A stretch of DNA of 64,000 nucleotides from Hyphomicrobium sp. (GTDB taxonomy: Bacteria > Pseudomonadota > Alphaproteobacteria > Rhizobiales > Hyphomicrobiaceae): positions 372,001 through 436,000 of the forward strand of contig JAFWGI010000016.1 of NCBI GenBank assembly GCA_017512425.1, written 5' to 3'. The translations under genes and the position numbers were made by a program. A model generated the notes under the pieces. That model was not told the origin of the DNA. It worked only from the letters and a program-made list of their open reading frames with translations, and searched no databases. Below, in pieces: positions 20,785-30,281 of the stretch. Position 1 is the stretch's first letter. Each line of letters opens with the position of its first letter.

Positions 20785-21657
20785 ATGATCAAGCGCATCA
20801 CTCAATTCTGGCCGCGGCACTGGCGCGGCGAGAGCGGCTTTTGGACGAGCCTGCTCGTCTTCGGCATGCTCGTGCCGTTCGTCGTCTATTTCATCGGCCT
20901 CAATTGGGTTGGAAAATGGTCGGTGCTCGACACGCCGCGCTCGCGCATGTTCCAGGGCGCGATCGGCTTCTCGCTGATCGGCATCGTCGCGATTTGGCAA
21001 CTGGTAGGCGTCTGGCGCGCGAGCAGCGCCGCAAAGGAACCGGGCCGCTCGTGGCTTACGCGCTGGTTCGCACGCAGTATCTCGGCAGTCACCGCGCTCA
21101 TCGGGCTTGCAATGGTGACAGCAGCGCCCGGTGGCATGGCATCATTGCATGAGGCTGCAACAGATCAGGACGAGATCGGCCGGCAAGGTCATTCGGTCGA
21201 GGCGGACGAACAAACGTTACAGCTCTCGGGCTACATGTCCTGGGGTCTGCTCGACCAAGTCAATAACGCGTTCGCGCAAAACCCCGGCATAAATACTGTC
21301 GTCATGAATAGTCCCGGCGGTCACATCCAAGTCGGCACGCGGCTCTACGAACTGTTCCGCGCCCGCGGTGTCACGACCGTCGCCGAAGGGCTCTGCGGCA
21401 GCGCCTGCACGATTGCGTTCATCGGCGGCAAAGAGCGCATCTTGAACAAGGGCGCAAAGCTCGGGTTTCACTCCGCAGCCGGTAGCGGGCAAGTTCTCGT
21501 CGAGGCCGCAAATCAGAAACTAATCTCGACATTCCGGGAATTCGGCGCAGGAGACGCGTTCATCGAACGAATGCTGGCAACGCCGCCTGAAGACGTTTGG
21601 TATCCCGATCGCAAACAACTGCTCGCGACAGGGATCGTCACAAGCGTCCGCAAATAG
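20785..21657 (+). CDS. Membrane-anchored ClpP-like serine protease domain protein
   Basis: The 290-residue product has three N-terminal membrane segments (about residues 20-40, 58-76 and 97-114) and a ClpP/crotonase-like domain. VVMNSPGGHIQVG (residues 172-184) is the oxyanion-loop region, S206 in CGSACT is the likely nucleophile, and H229 in LGFHSA is the likely base. The family (COG3904-like) is annotated as predicted periplasmic protein; substrates are unknown. The ATG at 20785 follows GGCGGGG. Confidence 0.75.
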   Translation: MIKRITQFWPRHWRGESGFWTSLLVFGMLVPFVVYFIGLNWVGKWSVLDTPRSRMFQGAIGFSLIGIVAIWQLVGVWRASSAAKEPGRSWLTRWFARSISAVTALIGLAMVTAAPGGMASLHEAATDQDEIGRQGHSVEADEQTLQLSGYMSWGLLDQVNNAFAQNPGINTVVMNSPGGHIQVGTRLYELFRARGVTTVAEGLCGSACTIAFIGGKERILNKGAKLGFHSAAGSGQVLVEAANQKLISTFREFGAGDAFIERMLATPPEDVWYPDRKQLLATGIVTSVRK

Positions 21658-21682
21658 CGCGGGCGCTTCCTTAGAGCGTTGT

Positions 21683-22906
21683 TTACTGCGCGTCCGCGCC
21701 AGCCATTTCTTCGGTCAGAGGCTCCAGTCGATAGAGCGACGCGCTGTGGCCATCCGTCAGCAGATAGACGTAGCCATCGGGTGCCGCGATGACGTTGCGG
21801 ATCCTTCCGATGGCATGATGCAGCGTCTGCTCCTCGCCGGTGACGCTGCCGTCGGTCATCGTCAGACGAATGAACCGTTCACCCGATAACGTACCGAGCA
21901 GAAAATCGCCCTTCCAGTTTTCAGGCATCACGTCACCCCCGTACGAGGCGAGCGACGACGGGGCGACTGACGGCACCCACTTATAGACCGGCCCGGTAAT
22001 CCCCGGCGCTGTGGTCTTGTCGGAAATCACCGTGCCGTCGTAGTCGATGCCGTAAGTCACCAACGGCCAGCCGTAATTCGCTCCGGCTTCGATGAGATTG
22101 AGTTCGTCGCCTCCATAGGGTCCATGCTCGACCGACCACAGCTTGCCGTCGCCGCGGCTCGTCACCAAGCCTTGCGGATTGCGATGGCCGTAGGTGAAAA
22201 TTTCGGGCAGCGCGTCCTCACGTCCGACGAACGGATTGTCGTCCGGGATGCTGCCGTCCTCGCGAAAGCGGACAATTGTGCCCGAGTGATCCAGCAAATT
22301 TTGCGCCCGGTCTTTGTCGGTGCGATCACCGAGCGTCAGATACAGTAGCCCGTCAGGACCATAGGCCAAGCGCCCGCCGATCTGATCGTATCCCGGCTGC
22401 GCAGGGCGGCTATCGAAGATCACCGTCTGATTGGTGAGTTCGCTTTCGCCAAGAACCGCGCTCATCACGCGCATGCTGATCTCACCCGGCGCGCCGTGCG
22501 TGTAGGACAGGTATATACGGTGCGAACTTTCGAAATCGCGGCTGATCAGAACGTCAAGCAGGCCGGCGTGGCCGCCGGAAATGACCTCGGGGATGCCCGC
22601 GATCGGCTGTGTCAGCAGCGTTCCATTCTCGATGACCCGCAACGCACCCTGCCGCTCGGTGACCAGAATGCGCCCGTCGGGCAGGAAGGCCACGCCCCAC
22701 GGTAGATCGAACGGCCACGCGATGCGGCGCGGCTCGAACTGCAAGGCCGATGCTTTCGGCTTCGAGGGGGCAATGACCGTTGGGCCTGTCAGATCTTGCG
22801 CCATCAATGCGGGCGGTGCGTCTTCAGCGTGGACAGACGTCCCACTCACGAACGCAGTCAGCGGCAACGCCGCGAGCATCGAACGGCGGATCAAGCGGCT
22901 CAGCAT
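21683..22906 (-). CDS. PQQ-dependent sugar dehydrogenase (YliI/Asd-type)
   Basis: The 407-residue product has a signal peptide (residues 1-27) and the six-bladed propeller of the GSDH family: LPWGVAFLPDGRILVTERQG, YGPDGLLYLTLGDRTD, the FTYGHRNPQGL active-site segment, GGDELNLIEAGANYGWPLVT, and GAPDGYVY-like motifs near the end. E. coli YliI oxidises aldose sugars with PQQ in the periplasm; that role is inferred here. No PQQ biosynthesis gene is in the window. Confidence 0.88.
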   Translation of the reverse strand: MLSRLIRRSMLAALPLTAFVSGTSVHAEDAPPALMAQDLTGPTVIAPSKPKASALQFEPRRIAWPFDLPWGVAFLPDGRILVTERQGALRVIENGTLLTQPIAGIPEVISGGHAGLLDVLISRDFESSHRIYLSYTHGAPGEISMRVMSAVLGESELTNQTVIFDSRPAQPGYDQIGGRLAYGPDGLLYLTLGDRTDKDRAQNLLDHSGTIVRFREDGSIPDDNPFVGREDALPEIFTYGHRNPQGLVTSRGDGKLWSVEHGPYGGDELNLIEAGANYGWPLVTYGIDYDGTVISDKTTAPGITGPVYKWVPSVAPSSLASYGGDVMPENWKGDFLLGTLSGERFIRLTMTDGSVTGEEQTLHHAIGRIRNVIAAPDGYVYLLTDGHSASLYRLEPLTEEMAGADAQ

Positions 22907-23075
22907 TCGTGTCGGTCCCTTTCGCGATCGCCCCGCAAGCGCGGCATTTCAAACACGCGATCGTAAGCGCACTCCGCGCCGCATGGCAATGCAGCTATGC
23001 ACTTAAAACGTAATCGCGAATTGCCTGGAATGCGCGCTCAGCGCCGAGAATTCAGTCAATACAAACGCTGCTGGT

Positions 23076-23249
23076 TTACCGAGAACCACGCTCCCAGTTT
23101 GCAAGGTACTCAGCCAGACGCTGCTCGGCGGCTTTGTATTTTTCGATGTTGTCCTGCTCGCCCATCACACGCCACAGGCCATAACCCGAGGCCACGCCAA
23201 GAGCGAATGCGGTCAGCAGATACATCGTCATTTGAGCTAGCAAATACAT
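23076..23249 (-). CDS. Small 57-residue membrane protein downstream of the BON-OmpA gene
   Basis: This frame begins MYLLAQMTMYLLTAFALGVA, one membrane segment, and goes on with SGYGLWRVMGEQDNIEKYKA and AEQRLAEYLANWERGSR, a charged helix. It starts 32 nt after the stop of the OmpA-domain gene on the same strand, so the two are probably one operon. The single-TM-plus-helix build and coding-like sequence support it. The RBS (GGGTG) is weak. Function unknown. Confidence 0.6.
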   Translation of the reverse strand: MYLLAQMTMYLLTAFALGVASGYGLWRVMGEQDNIEKYKAAEQRLAEYLANWERGSR

Positions 23250-23280
23250 AAATCACCCGATCCCTGAACCAAAAAAACGC

Positions 23281-25227
23281 TTACGGGCCGCCAGCATTCG
23301 ACGTCGTGAACTTGCCCGACACTTTGAATTCGATGCGCCGGTTGAGGGCATACGCTTCCGCTGTTTCTTCTTCAGCGAGCGGCCGCGTCGATGCGAATCC
23401 ACGAGACGCGAGACGTGTTGGATCGGCACCTGCGCTTGCAAGCGCCGTGCGCACCGCCGTCGCCCGCGCGATCGAGAGTTGCTGATTCCGCTCCGGCGAG
23501 CCGATCTTATCGGTATGCCCTTCGACGGTGACGACCACGCTGCCGCAATTCTGGATCGCGAGCGCAAGCTTTCCGATGATCCCTGAACTTTCCTCGCTGA
23601 TGCGCGCCGACGCTATCGGAAAATGAATGATCGATTGCGCCATGATCTCTGACAAATCGGCCTCGCAGTTGGTCGCGCGTTCGTCGGGGCCTTGCGCCAC
23701 GTCGCGGCTCAGCTCGCCGCCGTCAATAAACTTGAGGTGCGTGATGCGGAAATTGCGCCGCTCATCCGTCGATATGTCGGTATTGCCGACAAGCCCGATC
23801 GGTAAAGTCTTGGTCACGATGCGCGTCGCGCTGACGCCGCGCGCGACGAGCGCGTCGCGCACCGCTTCGGCGCGCTGCAGACTGAGTGCCGGATTGAACA
23901 GCATATCGGCATTCGCGTCGACATGGCCCGTAATCAAAACGGCCTGATGCGCGCACGAGCGGATCGAAGCTGCTACGCGTCCAAGGTCACGCTGCGCGTT
24001 GTCAAGCAATGCGAATGACTGCGCATCGAATAGAATGCGGCTGCTATCGACCAGTGCCACGTCCTGTTCGGTGCAGGGCGACGTCGCCTCAAGCACACTC
24101 GCACCGACCTGTTCAGCGCTCGGTGCAACGCTATCGACTGCAGCAACGGTCTGTTCTGGCGTATCGGGCGCGGCGGGCGCCGGTGCAGCCGGTTGCGCAA
24201 CATCCGCAGCGCTGTTGGCCCCCACCGCGTCCGGCACTTGAGGCTCGTCGGACTGTTGCGGCTCGCTAGCAAGCGTTGCCGTTGCCGGCTCAGCAGCCAA
24301 TTGCGGCGCCGCGCTTGCGGCATCGAGCGCCGCCTCGGCAGCGCGCCGCGCTTCGTCGATGACACGTTGCGCTTCGCGCTCACGCTGCTGCGCCTCGGCG
24401 AGCTTCTGATTGACCGCCGCCCTATCGACCTGCGCGACAGCCTTGTCGTCAACGCCGGACAACACGCCCGGGAATCCTGTGACGGCATAGAGTGCTTCGC
24501 GAACGATATCGTGCGCCATTCGTTTTTCGAGTTCGTCTGGTGCACTCCCGTCGAGTGTGCCGCGCGCGCCGGCAATATCGAAACGCGCCCAGCTATGGCC
24601 CGAAACTTTCAACGCGACGCGCGCTTCATACGCGGCATCCGTGAGCAACCGGTCGCGCAACCCCAGGCCATCGATCGACACCCAAGCGAACAGCGCAAAC
24701 GCAAGCGCGCTCGCGCCGCCCCAAGTGGCAATGCACGGCCAGCAGATTTTTCGGGCTGCACGATTTTCACTCGCGCGATGGAAGGCGCGCGTCGCTAGCG
24801 CATTCTGCGTTTCGACGTCATCGCCGCGCCATCCGGCACGGCACCCGGCCAAAAACCAATACGCCAGCGAGCTCGCAGCGCCGGTCACGATCAGACCCAA
24901 CGGCGTCAACGGTCCGCCAGCAAAAACATAAGACGTCAGCGGTTCTCTGAGCGTTGCGAGATAAGCCGCTCCAAACGCCACGGCGATGCCGGCGGCCACA
25001 TATACGGGCCATCGCCGCAGTCGCAGATATTCAGTTGCGGCGATTGCCACCACGCTGAGCGGGAGCGCATAGACGAGGGTTGCGTAAACCGCCGTCCAAA
25101 GCGGCGGCCCAATCGCGCCATCGCTTATGTTCGCCGTGGAAATATAGACAAAGATGAATTCGATCACTGCCGCGACGAACAGCGCGACCATCAAAGCCAG
25201 CGACGCGCGAATACGATGAGACGACAC
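23281..25227 (-). CDS. Multi-TM protein with BON-like and two OmpA C-terminal domains
   Basis: The 648-residue product has about five membrane segments: four in the first 130 residues and one near 168-186. A BON-like region follows (about 190-265, WARFDIAGARGTLDGSAPDE), then a charged helix and an Ala/Pro-rich linker (about 290-380). Two tandem OmpA-like peptidoglycan-binding domains end it: RILFDAQSF...ITGHVDANADM...ERRNFRI and IHFPIASARI...VEGHTDKIGS...LNRRIEFKV. Mycobacterial ArfA/OmpATb also pairs BON with OmpA, but without two OmpA domains. It probably links the inner membrane to peptidoglycan. A 57-residue membrane protein is encoded next. Confidence 0.8.
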   Translation of the reverse strand: MSSHRIRASLALMVALFVAAVIEFIFVYISTANISDGAIGPPLWTAVYATLVYALPLSVVAIAATEYLRLRRWPVYVAAGIAVAFGAAYLATLREPLTSYVFAGGPLTPLGLIVTGAASSLAYWFLAGCRAGWRGDDVETQNALATRAFHRASENRAARKICWPCIATWGGASALAFALFAWVSIDGLGLRDRLLTDAAYEARVALKVSGHSWARFDIAGARGTLDGSAPDELEKRMAHDIVREALYAVTGFPGVLSGVDDKAVAQVDRAAVNQKLAEAQQREREAQRVIDEARRAAEAALDAASAAPQLAAEPATATLASEPQQSDEPQVPDAVGANSAADVAQPAAPAPAAPDTPEQTVAAVDSVAPSAEQVGASVLEATSPCTEQDVALVDSSRILFDAQSFALLDNAQRDLGRVAASIRSCAHQAVLITGHVDANADMLFNPALSLQRAEAVRDALVARGVSATRIVTKTLPIGLVGNTDISTDERRNFRITHLKFIDGGELSRDVAQGPDERATNCEADLSEIMAQSIIHFPIASARISEESSGIIGKLALAIQNCGSVVVTVEGHTDKIGSPERNQQLSIARATAVRTALASAGADPTRLASRGFASTRPLAEEETAEAYALNRRIEFKVSGKFTTSNAGGP

Positions 25228-25355
25228 GATCTCCCCCCGTTTCCCGCTGTGCTAAGGTACAGAGGATATCATCGCTGCTGCGGCATTATTGCGGCAGCCG
25301 TCTCCTACTTTCGACGCGTTCGATGCGCGGAGAAATCTAAACGTACAGCATAACG

Positions 25356-25733
25356 CTACTTGGCATCTTCTTTCAGGCAGACCGAGTTGATGCAGTACCG
25401 CTTGCCGGTTGCGCCAGGGCCATCATCGAAAACGTGACCGAGATGCGAGCCGCATTTTGCGCATGTCACTTCGGTGCGTTCCATGCCGTGCGACACATCG
25501 TGGTTATACGCAACCGCGCCCGGCAAAGCATCTTCGAACGATGGCCAGCCGGTGCCGGAATCAAACTTTGTATCCGACGAGAACAATTGGTTGCCACACG
25601 CCGAGCACGCGAACTTGCCATCGTGCTTCGAATTGAGCAGCGCGCCGCTGAACGGCCGTTCCGTGCCCTTTTCGCGCAACACGCGATATTGCTCTGGCGT
25701 CAGCTTGGCTTTCCAGTCGGCGTCGTCGGTCAT
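25356..25733 (-). CDS. msrB: Peptide-methionine (R)-S-oxide reductase MsrB
   Basis: The 125-residue enzyme reduces the R epimer of methionine sulfoxide in proteins, using thioredoxin. The two zinc CxxC motifs (C43/C46 and C91/C94), [17 protein letters not shown] and the catalytic C114 in RYCINS are all present. Length is normal, with no signal peptide, so it is cytosolic. The ATG at 25733 has GGAGAG upstream. It follows msrP-msrQ on the same strand (31-nt gap), making a combined repair cluster. Confidence 0.95.
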   Translation of the reverse strand: MTDDADWKAKLTPEQYRVLREKGTERPFSGALLNSKHDGKFACSACGNQLFSSDTKFDSGTGWPSFEDALPGAVAYNHDVSHGMERTEVTCAKCGSHLGHVFDDGPGATGKRYCINSVCLKEDAK

Positions 25734-25763
25734 CGTACATCTCTCCACGTTTTCAATTTCGGC

Positions 25764-26411
25764 TCACGCTGCGCTGCGCACCTTTCGCGCGCGTGTCTTC
25801 GGCAGCAGTCGCACCAGTAAAAGCCCCGCCACGAGCGCGGCATAAATGATCGGCTCCGCGGTCAGGCTTTTCACGACCATCGCGAAATGCAGCGCTGCAG
25901 CCGCAGCCGCTAGATAAACCCAGCGGTGCAATTTGTGCCATGCCGCGCCAAGCCGCCGGATCGAATACGCATTCGATGTCGCCGCCAAAGGCAGAAGGAT
26001 CAAAAACGCCAGCATCCCGATCGTGATGTAGGGACGCTTGACGATATCTTTCCAGATCAAGCCGACATCAAGCCCCTGGTCGAGCCAAAGGTAGACAGTC
26101 AAATGCAGAAGCGCATAGAAGAACGCCATCAACCCCAGCGCCCGGCGATGGCGAATGAGGTTCACGCCCGCAAAACGCCGCAACGGCGAAATCGCGAGGC
26201 TTGCGATCAAAAACCTGAGCGCCCAAAGCCCGAGCGACCGCTCCAGCACCTTCAGCGGATCGGCGCCGAGCTGATCGTTGATCGCCGCGTAGAACGTCCA
26301 CACAGCCGGCACAAAACCGAAAACATAAATAGCCGGATTGATGAGCGCCTTGATCGACCCTGGCCGAGCGCCAGAGCCGGCGCGTCCACGCGCGGCGTCG
26401 GGCGGTGCCAT
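25764..26411 (-). CDS. msrQ: Heme-binding membrane subunit MsrQ (YedZ)
   Basis: The 215-residue inner-membrane protein passes electrons from the quinone pool to MsrP. It has the ferric-reductase-like transmembrane pattern with about six helices, and heme-ligand histidines in RHRRALGLMAFFYALLHLTV and WHKLHRWVYLAAAAAALHF. Its start is 1 nt after the msrP stop, so translation is likely coupled. The N-terminal 20 residues are extra and Gly/Arg-rich. Confidence 0.93.
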   Translation of the reverse strand: MAPPDAARGRAGSGARPGSIKALINPAIYVFGFVPAVWTFYAAINDQLGADPLKVLERSLGLWALRFLIASLAISPLRRFAGVNLIRHRRALGLMAFFYALLHLTVYLWLDQGLDVGLIWKDIVKRPYITIGMLAFLILLPLAATSNAYSIRRLGAAWHKLHRWVYLAAAAAALHFAMVVKSLTAEPIIYAALVAGLLLVRLLPKTRARKVRSAA

Positions 26412-26412
26412 G

Positions 26413-27432
26413 TCAGTAATTCGCTTTCAGATCGAGGCCGGCGTACAGGCTTGCAACCTGATCGGCATAGCCGTTGAACATCAGCGTCGGCCGCCGTTTG
26501 ACGAACAAACCGCTGCCCTCACCGATGCGCCGCTCTGTTGCCTGGCTCCAGCGCGGATGATCGACCTCGGGATTGACGTTCGAAAAAAATCCATACTCGC
26601 CAGCGTCACTCGTTTGCCACGTCGTCGGCGGTTGCGTCTCGACTAGCCGTATGGCAACGATCGACTTGATGCTTTTGAAGCCGTACTTCCACGGCACGAC
26701 GAGACGCAGCGGCGCGCCGTTCTGATTGGGCAGCGACTCGCCGTACATGCCGCTCGCGAGGATCGTCAGCGGATGCATGGCTTCATCGAGCCGCAAGCCC
26801 TCGACGTATGGCCACGGCAGCGGCTGGAACAGGCCGCTCTGCCCCGGCATCTCAGCCGGCCGCACGAGCGTTTCGAACGCAACATATTTCGCTTTCGATT
26901 GCACACCGGCACGATTGAGCACGGCGGCGAGCGGGAAACCGATCCACGGTATGACCATCGACCAGCCTTCGACGCAGCGCAGGCGATAAATACGCTCTTC
27001 GAGCGGCGCGGACTTCAAGACGTCCTCGAGCGTATACGTCGCCGGCTTATTGACGAGACCGTCGATTTTCACCGACCACGGCGCCGTCGTTAGCGTGTGC
27101 GCCTTGCGGCCAGGGTCATCCTTGCCGGTGCCGAATTCGTAGAAATTGTTGTAGGTCGTCGCGTCTTCTCGGCGCGTCACCGTTTCTGTTGTCGACAGCG
27201 GGCTTTTGGCGGCATCGATCTTGGCCGCACGCGCGTCCTCAACGCCGATGGCGCCCAGCACGCTCGCTGCCACGACGCCGCCGATAAACTCGCGCCGCCT
27301 CAAATATAGCTCCTTAGGCGTGATCTCGGACGATGCGATATCTGGCGGGCGGCGGATGAGCACGGGCGGAACCTCTGCTGCGGTGACAGTTCCTATACGG
27401 CCCGACCCCCGCGCCCGTTTCATGGATTGCAC
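26413..27432 (-). CDS. msrP: Protein-methionine-sulfoxide reductase catalytic subunit MsrP (YedY)
   Basis: The 339-residue periplasmic molybdenum-cofactor enzyme reduces methionine sulfoxide in envelope proteins. It has a twin-arginine signal (RRREFIGG, residues 45-52), YNNFYEFG, the molybdenum-ligand C153 in [10 protein letters not shown], and the late [19 protein letters not shown]. The first 40 residues before the Tat motif are typical of the family. The start may be the GTG at 27432 or the ATG at 27423. It heads the msrP-msrQ-msrB run. Confidence 0.95.
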   Translation of the reverse strand: MQSMKRARGSGRIGTVTAAEVPPVLIRRPPDIASSEITPKELYLRRREFIGGVVAASVLGAIGVEDARAAKIDAAKSPLSTTETVTRREDATTYNNFYEFGTGKDDPGRKAHTLTTAPWSVKIDGLVNKPATYTLEDVLKSAPLEERIYRLRCVEGWSMVIPWIGFPLAAVLNRAGVQSKAKYVAFETLVRPAEMPGQSGLFQPLPWPYVEGLRLDEAMHPLTILASGMYGESLPNQNGAPLRLVVPWKYGFKSIKSIVAIRLVETQPPTTWQTSDAGEYGFFSNVNPEVDHPRWSQATERRIGEGSGLFVKRRPTLMFNGYADQVASLYAGLDLKANY

Positions 27433-27482
27433 GGGTTTAATGCGGCGACACGCGAAAGACGCCGGTTCGTGAGCACGGACCG

Positions 27483-27516
27483 AAATAAAAAAAACGCCCC
27501 CAAAAAGGGGGCGTTT
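27483..27516 (-). terminator. Strong Rho-independent terminator of ctrA
   Basis: On the minus strand, AAACGCCCCC (27516-27507) and GGGGGCGTTT (27501-27492) form a perfect 10-bp stem with a 5-nt loop. They are followed by a run of T residues. It lies 72 nt past the ctrA stop codon. Confidence 0.9.
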
Positions 27517-27587
27517 AAGTTGTTGAAGGAAGGATCTAGGCTACAAACATTCGAATGTCAGACGCCTGGCCGCGAGACGTTGGGCAG

Positions 27588-28286
27588 TCAGGCGGCAGCG
27601 ATGCCTTCGTCACCCGGATCACGCAGCACGTAGCCGCGGCCCCAGACGGTTTCGATGTAGTGCTTGCCACCGGTCGCGGCCTGCAGCTTCTTGCGCAGCT
27701 TGCAGATGAACACGTCGATGATCTTGAGTTCCGGTTCGTCCATGCCGCCGTAGAGGTGGTTGAGGAACATTTCCTTCGTCAGCGTCGTGCCCTTGCGGAG
27801 CGAAAGCAGCTCCAGCATCTGGTATTCCTTGCCCGTCAGATGGACGCGCTGGCCGTTGACGTCGACGGTCTTGGTGTCGAGGTTGACGCGCAGATCGCCA
27901 GTTTCGATGACCGATTGAGCGTGACCCTTCGAGCGGCGCACGATCGCTTGAATGCGGGCGACGAGTTCGTCCTTGTGGAACGGCTTGGTCATGTAATCGT
28001 CGGCGCCGAAGCCGAGGCCGCGAACCTTGTCGTCGATGCCGGCGAGGCCTGAGAGGATCAGGATCGGCGTCGAGACTTTGGAAACGCGGAGCGTTTTTAG
28101 AACCTCATAGCCGCTCATGTCCGGCAGGTTGAGGTCCAATAGAATGATGTCGTAGTCGTAGAGCTTGCCGAGATCGACACCCTCTTCGCCAAGATCGGTC
28201 GTGTAAACATTAAAGCCTTCCGACTGCAGCATCAGCTCGATGCTTTGCGCTGTCGCGCTGTCGTCTTCGATAAGTAGAACTCGCAT
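27588..28286 (-). CDS. ctrA: Cell cycle response regulator CtrA
   Basis: The 232-residue product is a clear CtrA orthologue: receiver domain [20 protein letters not shown] with phospho-acceptor D51 in [13 protein letters not shown], the KPF switch lysine, and an OmpR-type winged helix with the CtrA-typical [20 protein letters not shown] and [20 protein letters not shown]. CtrA binds TTAA-N7-TTAA sites and controls replication, division and flagellar genes. The start at 28286 (MRVLLIE) is that of the family; the frame to 28346 is longer but atypical. A strong terminator follows, and sciP lies 2.3 kb away. Confidence 0.97.
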   Translation of the reverse strand: MRVLLIEDDSATAQSIELMLQSEGFNVYTTDLGEEGVDLGKLYDYDIILLDLNLPDMSGYEVLKTLRVSKVSTPILILSGLAGIDDKVRGLGFGADDYMTKPFHKDELVARIQAIVRRSKGHAQSVIETGDLRVNLDTKTVDVNGQRVHLTGKEYQMLELLSLRKGTTLTKEMFLNHLYGGMDEPELKIIDVFICKLRKKLQAATGGKHYIETVWGRGYVLRDPGDEGIAAA

Positions 28287-28963
28287 AGCCGTTCCTCTCG
28301 TGCCTCGTCCGCGTTCCGATTGCTCTCCGCCCCAAAGAGAACGCACAACTGCTTCGAGCTAAGCCATTCGTTAGGAAGTTAGCGACCAGAGGTTAACAAA
28401 CCCTAATTTTGTATTGGTGATGATCGCCGGCGTAAAAAATTTCGCAATACGTCGTGCGAAATCATTGTGCCGCTGATGCGATCCAGAACGCTCCGGCTCC
28501 GAAATTGGGACAATAAATTCCCTTTCGTGCCAAGACGGCCCGTCCACCCGTACAAATTGTAGAAACTTTGCCCCTCGCGCCGCCCACCGCGTCATTCGGT
28601 GTTAATTCGACTGCCGGGCGCCCACCCTGCCGCCGAACCTGCCCACACCTCATGTGCGATGCCCGTTACGAATCAAGAGCTAACAGTATTCGCGATTGGC
28701 GCGAAGATAGCTGTGGACGAAAAGTTGACGGATTGTGGTTGCCACGATGAGAATTCGTATTGCGTTGCTTTACCGCAACTTAATGGCCCTGTGTTACCAC
28801 TAATATGAACCATTCCAGGTGGCCTCAGCATCTTGAACGAGGCCGGCTGGAAACGCACTTCATGAGGGCGTTTACGGCGTTGTCGCGCCGTGGCGGTCGG
28901 GGCGCTGGCACGAAACTTGTTACGCAGCCGGCGTAAGTTCGAATATGTATCGGGTATCGAACG
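28287..28963. other. 677-nt intergenic region between divergent ctrA and fliJ-like gene
   Basis: It must contain the ctrA promoter or promoters. One GANTC site (GAATC, 28670-28674), the CcrM methylation target, is present. A TTAA...CTAA pair at 28393-28406 has a 6-nt spacer, so it is not a proper CtrA box. No ORF with RBS or recognisable features is seen. Confidence 0.5.
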
Positions 28964-29347
28964 ATGAAAGCACGAGAAACCGCTATGCGCGTTAAGCGCC
29001 GCGAAGTCGATGAGAAATCCCGCAAGGTCGAAGACCTTGAGCGGATTATTCGCGAGTTCGACCAGATGGCTCTCGATCTTGAGCGCCAGATTCAATTGGA
29101 AGAAGACCGCACCGGCATCCGCGATCGCGCGCACTTCTCCTATTCGACGTTTGCCAAGGCCGCTGCCCAGCGCCGGGACAACCTCAAAACTTCGACCGAC
29201 GGGTTGCGTGAGAAACTCGCCGCAGCCGTCCGCGAACGCGACGACACCGCTGGTGAGCTCGCCCGCGCCTCGGCTCAGGCCGACCATCGCGACGAAGGCC
29301 GTCTCGGCCGCCGCCGTGACCGCATGGGCGCCCTCGCGCACCGCTAA
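28964..29347 (+). CDS. fliJ: FliJ-like flagellar export chaperone
   Basis: The 127-residue product is almost wholly helical and charged, matching the Rhizobiales FliJ group: KARETAMRVKRREVDEKSRK, LERIIREFDQMALDLERQI, and AHFSYSTFAKAAAQRRDNLK. FliJ is a soluble coiled coil that couples the FliI ATPase to the flagellar export gate. No other flagellar gene is in the window, but closeness to ctrA is common in this order. A terminator follows. The call rests on remembered family motifs. Confidence 0.7.
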   Translation: MKARETAMRVKRREVDEKSRKVEDLERIIREFDQMALDLERQIQLEEDRTGIRDRAHFSYSTFAKAAAQRRDNLKTSTDGLREKLAAAVRERDDTAGELARASAQADHRDEGRLGRRRDRMGALAHR

Positions 29348-29376
29348 GTATCGGCCGTATCGGCCAGTCCATTAAG

Positions 29377-29405
29377 AGGCGGTGCCACCGAGGCGCCGCC
29401 TTTTT
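29377..29405 (+). terminator. Rho-independent terminator after the fliJ-like gene
   Basis: AGGCGGTGCC (29377-29386) pairs with GGCGCCGCCT (29392-29401) with one G-T pair, followed by TTTT. Confidence 0.8.
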
Positions 29406-29480
29406 GGTATTCGGTTCGCCGTCACGGCGGCGGGGATAACCCCCTTGCGCCGCATGCCAACTGAAGGCAAACCGGCCCTT

Positions 29481-30191
29481 ATGCGTGGCTGCGAATCGGA
29501 TCTGAGACTGGCATTGCGGGCGCCTGGCAGGCCGGCCGTCTGCAGGCCTCTGCGCACGCTCTGCGCCCTGATGGTTGTAGGAGCCGCCCTAACCGGATGC
29601 GGCGGCGCGCAGCCCGAATTGCCGACGATGGCGCTGCCGGCCATGCCGAAACTCGACGTTCCGAAGTTGCCCGACATGACGCCGCCGCCCGAACCGGTCG
29701 TTCAGCACGATCAGCCGGTCGGATCTCCGACGGAGATTTATTCGCGCGTGGCGCGCGGCGCAAACAGTTGCTGGTTCGGCGGCTCGGGTCCGTTGAAGAA
29801 AGACTATATTTACCACGCCGAAGCCGACGCCCCATCGCGCGGCGGCAAAGCCGAGATCACAATCCATAAGCGCGACCCGTCGCAGCCAAACCCGCGCGGT
29901 GCCAAAGCCTTCAAGGTCAAAATCGACCCTGTCGACGGTAAGACGACCCTGGTCACCGAAAACGTCGGCATGCCGGAGCCGATGGCCAGCGGCATGGTTT
30001 CAGATGTCGGACGCTGGGCGAAAGGCGATCAGGGCTGCGCTGGATCGTCGACAGTCGCCGGATGGGGCGACGCAAAGCCAGCTGCCGAGGCGCCAGCAGC
30101 GCCCGAGAAGAAAGCAGCGAAAAAGCCTGTCAAAACGGCAAAAACGCAGGCGCCAAAGCCAGCCGCAGCCGCCAAGCCGCAAGCGCCGTAA
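29481..30191 (+). CDS. Putative lipoprotein with Ala/Lys/Pro-rich tail
   Basis: The product has a lipobox (LMVVGAALTGC, Cys about residue 40), so it is probably lipidated. After a Pro-rich spacer, a globular part (EIYSRVARGANSCWFGGSGP, then IYHAEADAPSRGGKAEITIH) precedes a low-complexity Ala/Lys/Pro tail of about 50 residues. The start is uncertain: ATG 29481 is preferred, with 29454 and 29382 in frame. The function is unknown. It lies between the fliJ-like gene and sciP. Confidence 0.6.
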   Translation: MRGCESDLRLALRAPGRPAVCRPLRTLCALMVVGAALTGCGGAQPELPTMALPAMPKLDVPKLPDMTPPPEPVVQHDQPVGSPTEIYSRVARGANSCWFGGSGPLKKDYIYHAEADAPSRGGKAEITIHKRDPSQPNPRGAKAFKVKIDPVDGKTTLVTENVGMPEPMASGMVSDVGRWAKGDQGCAGSSTVAGWGDAKPAAEAPAAPEKKAAKKPVKTAKTQAPKPAAAAKPQAP

Positions 30192-30281
30192 CGCTTGCCG
30201 CCAACAGAAAAGGCGGCGCTCAACGCAGCGCCGCGCTTTCAATATCCATCATTGACGCAGAGCATCGTGCAGGGAATGCGA

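Noticed and set aside
28393..28406. TTAA...CTAA pair upstream of ctrA as an autoregulatory CtrA box
   Set aside because: The spacer is 6 nt instead of 7 and the second half is changed; too weak to call.
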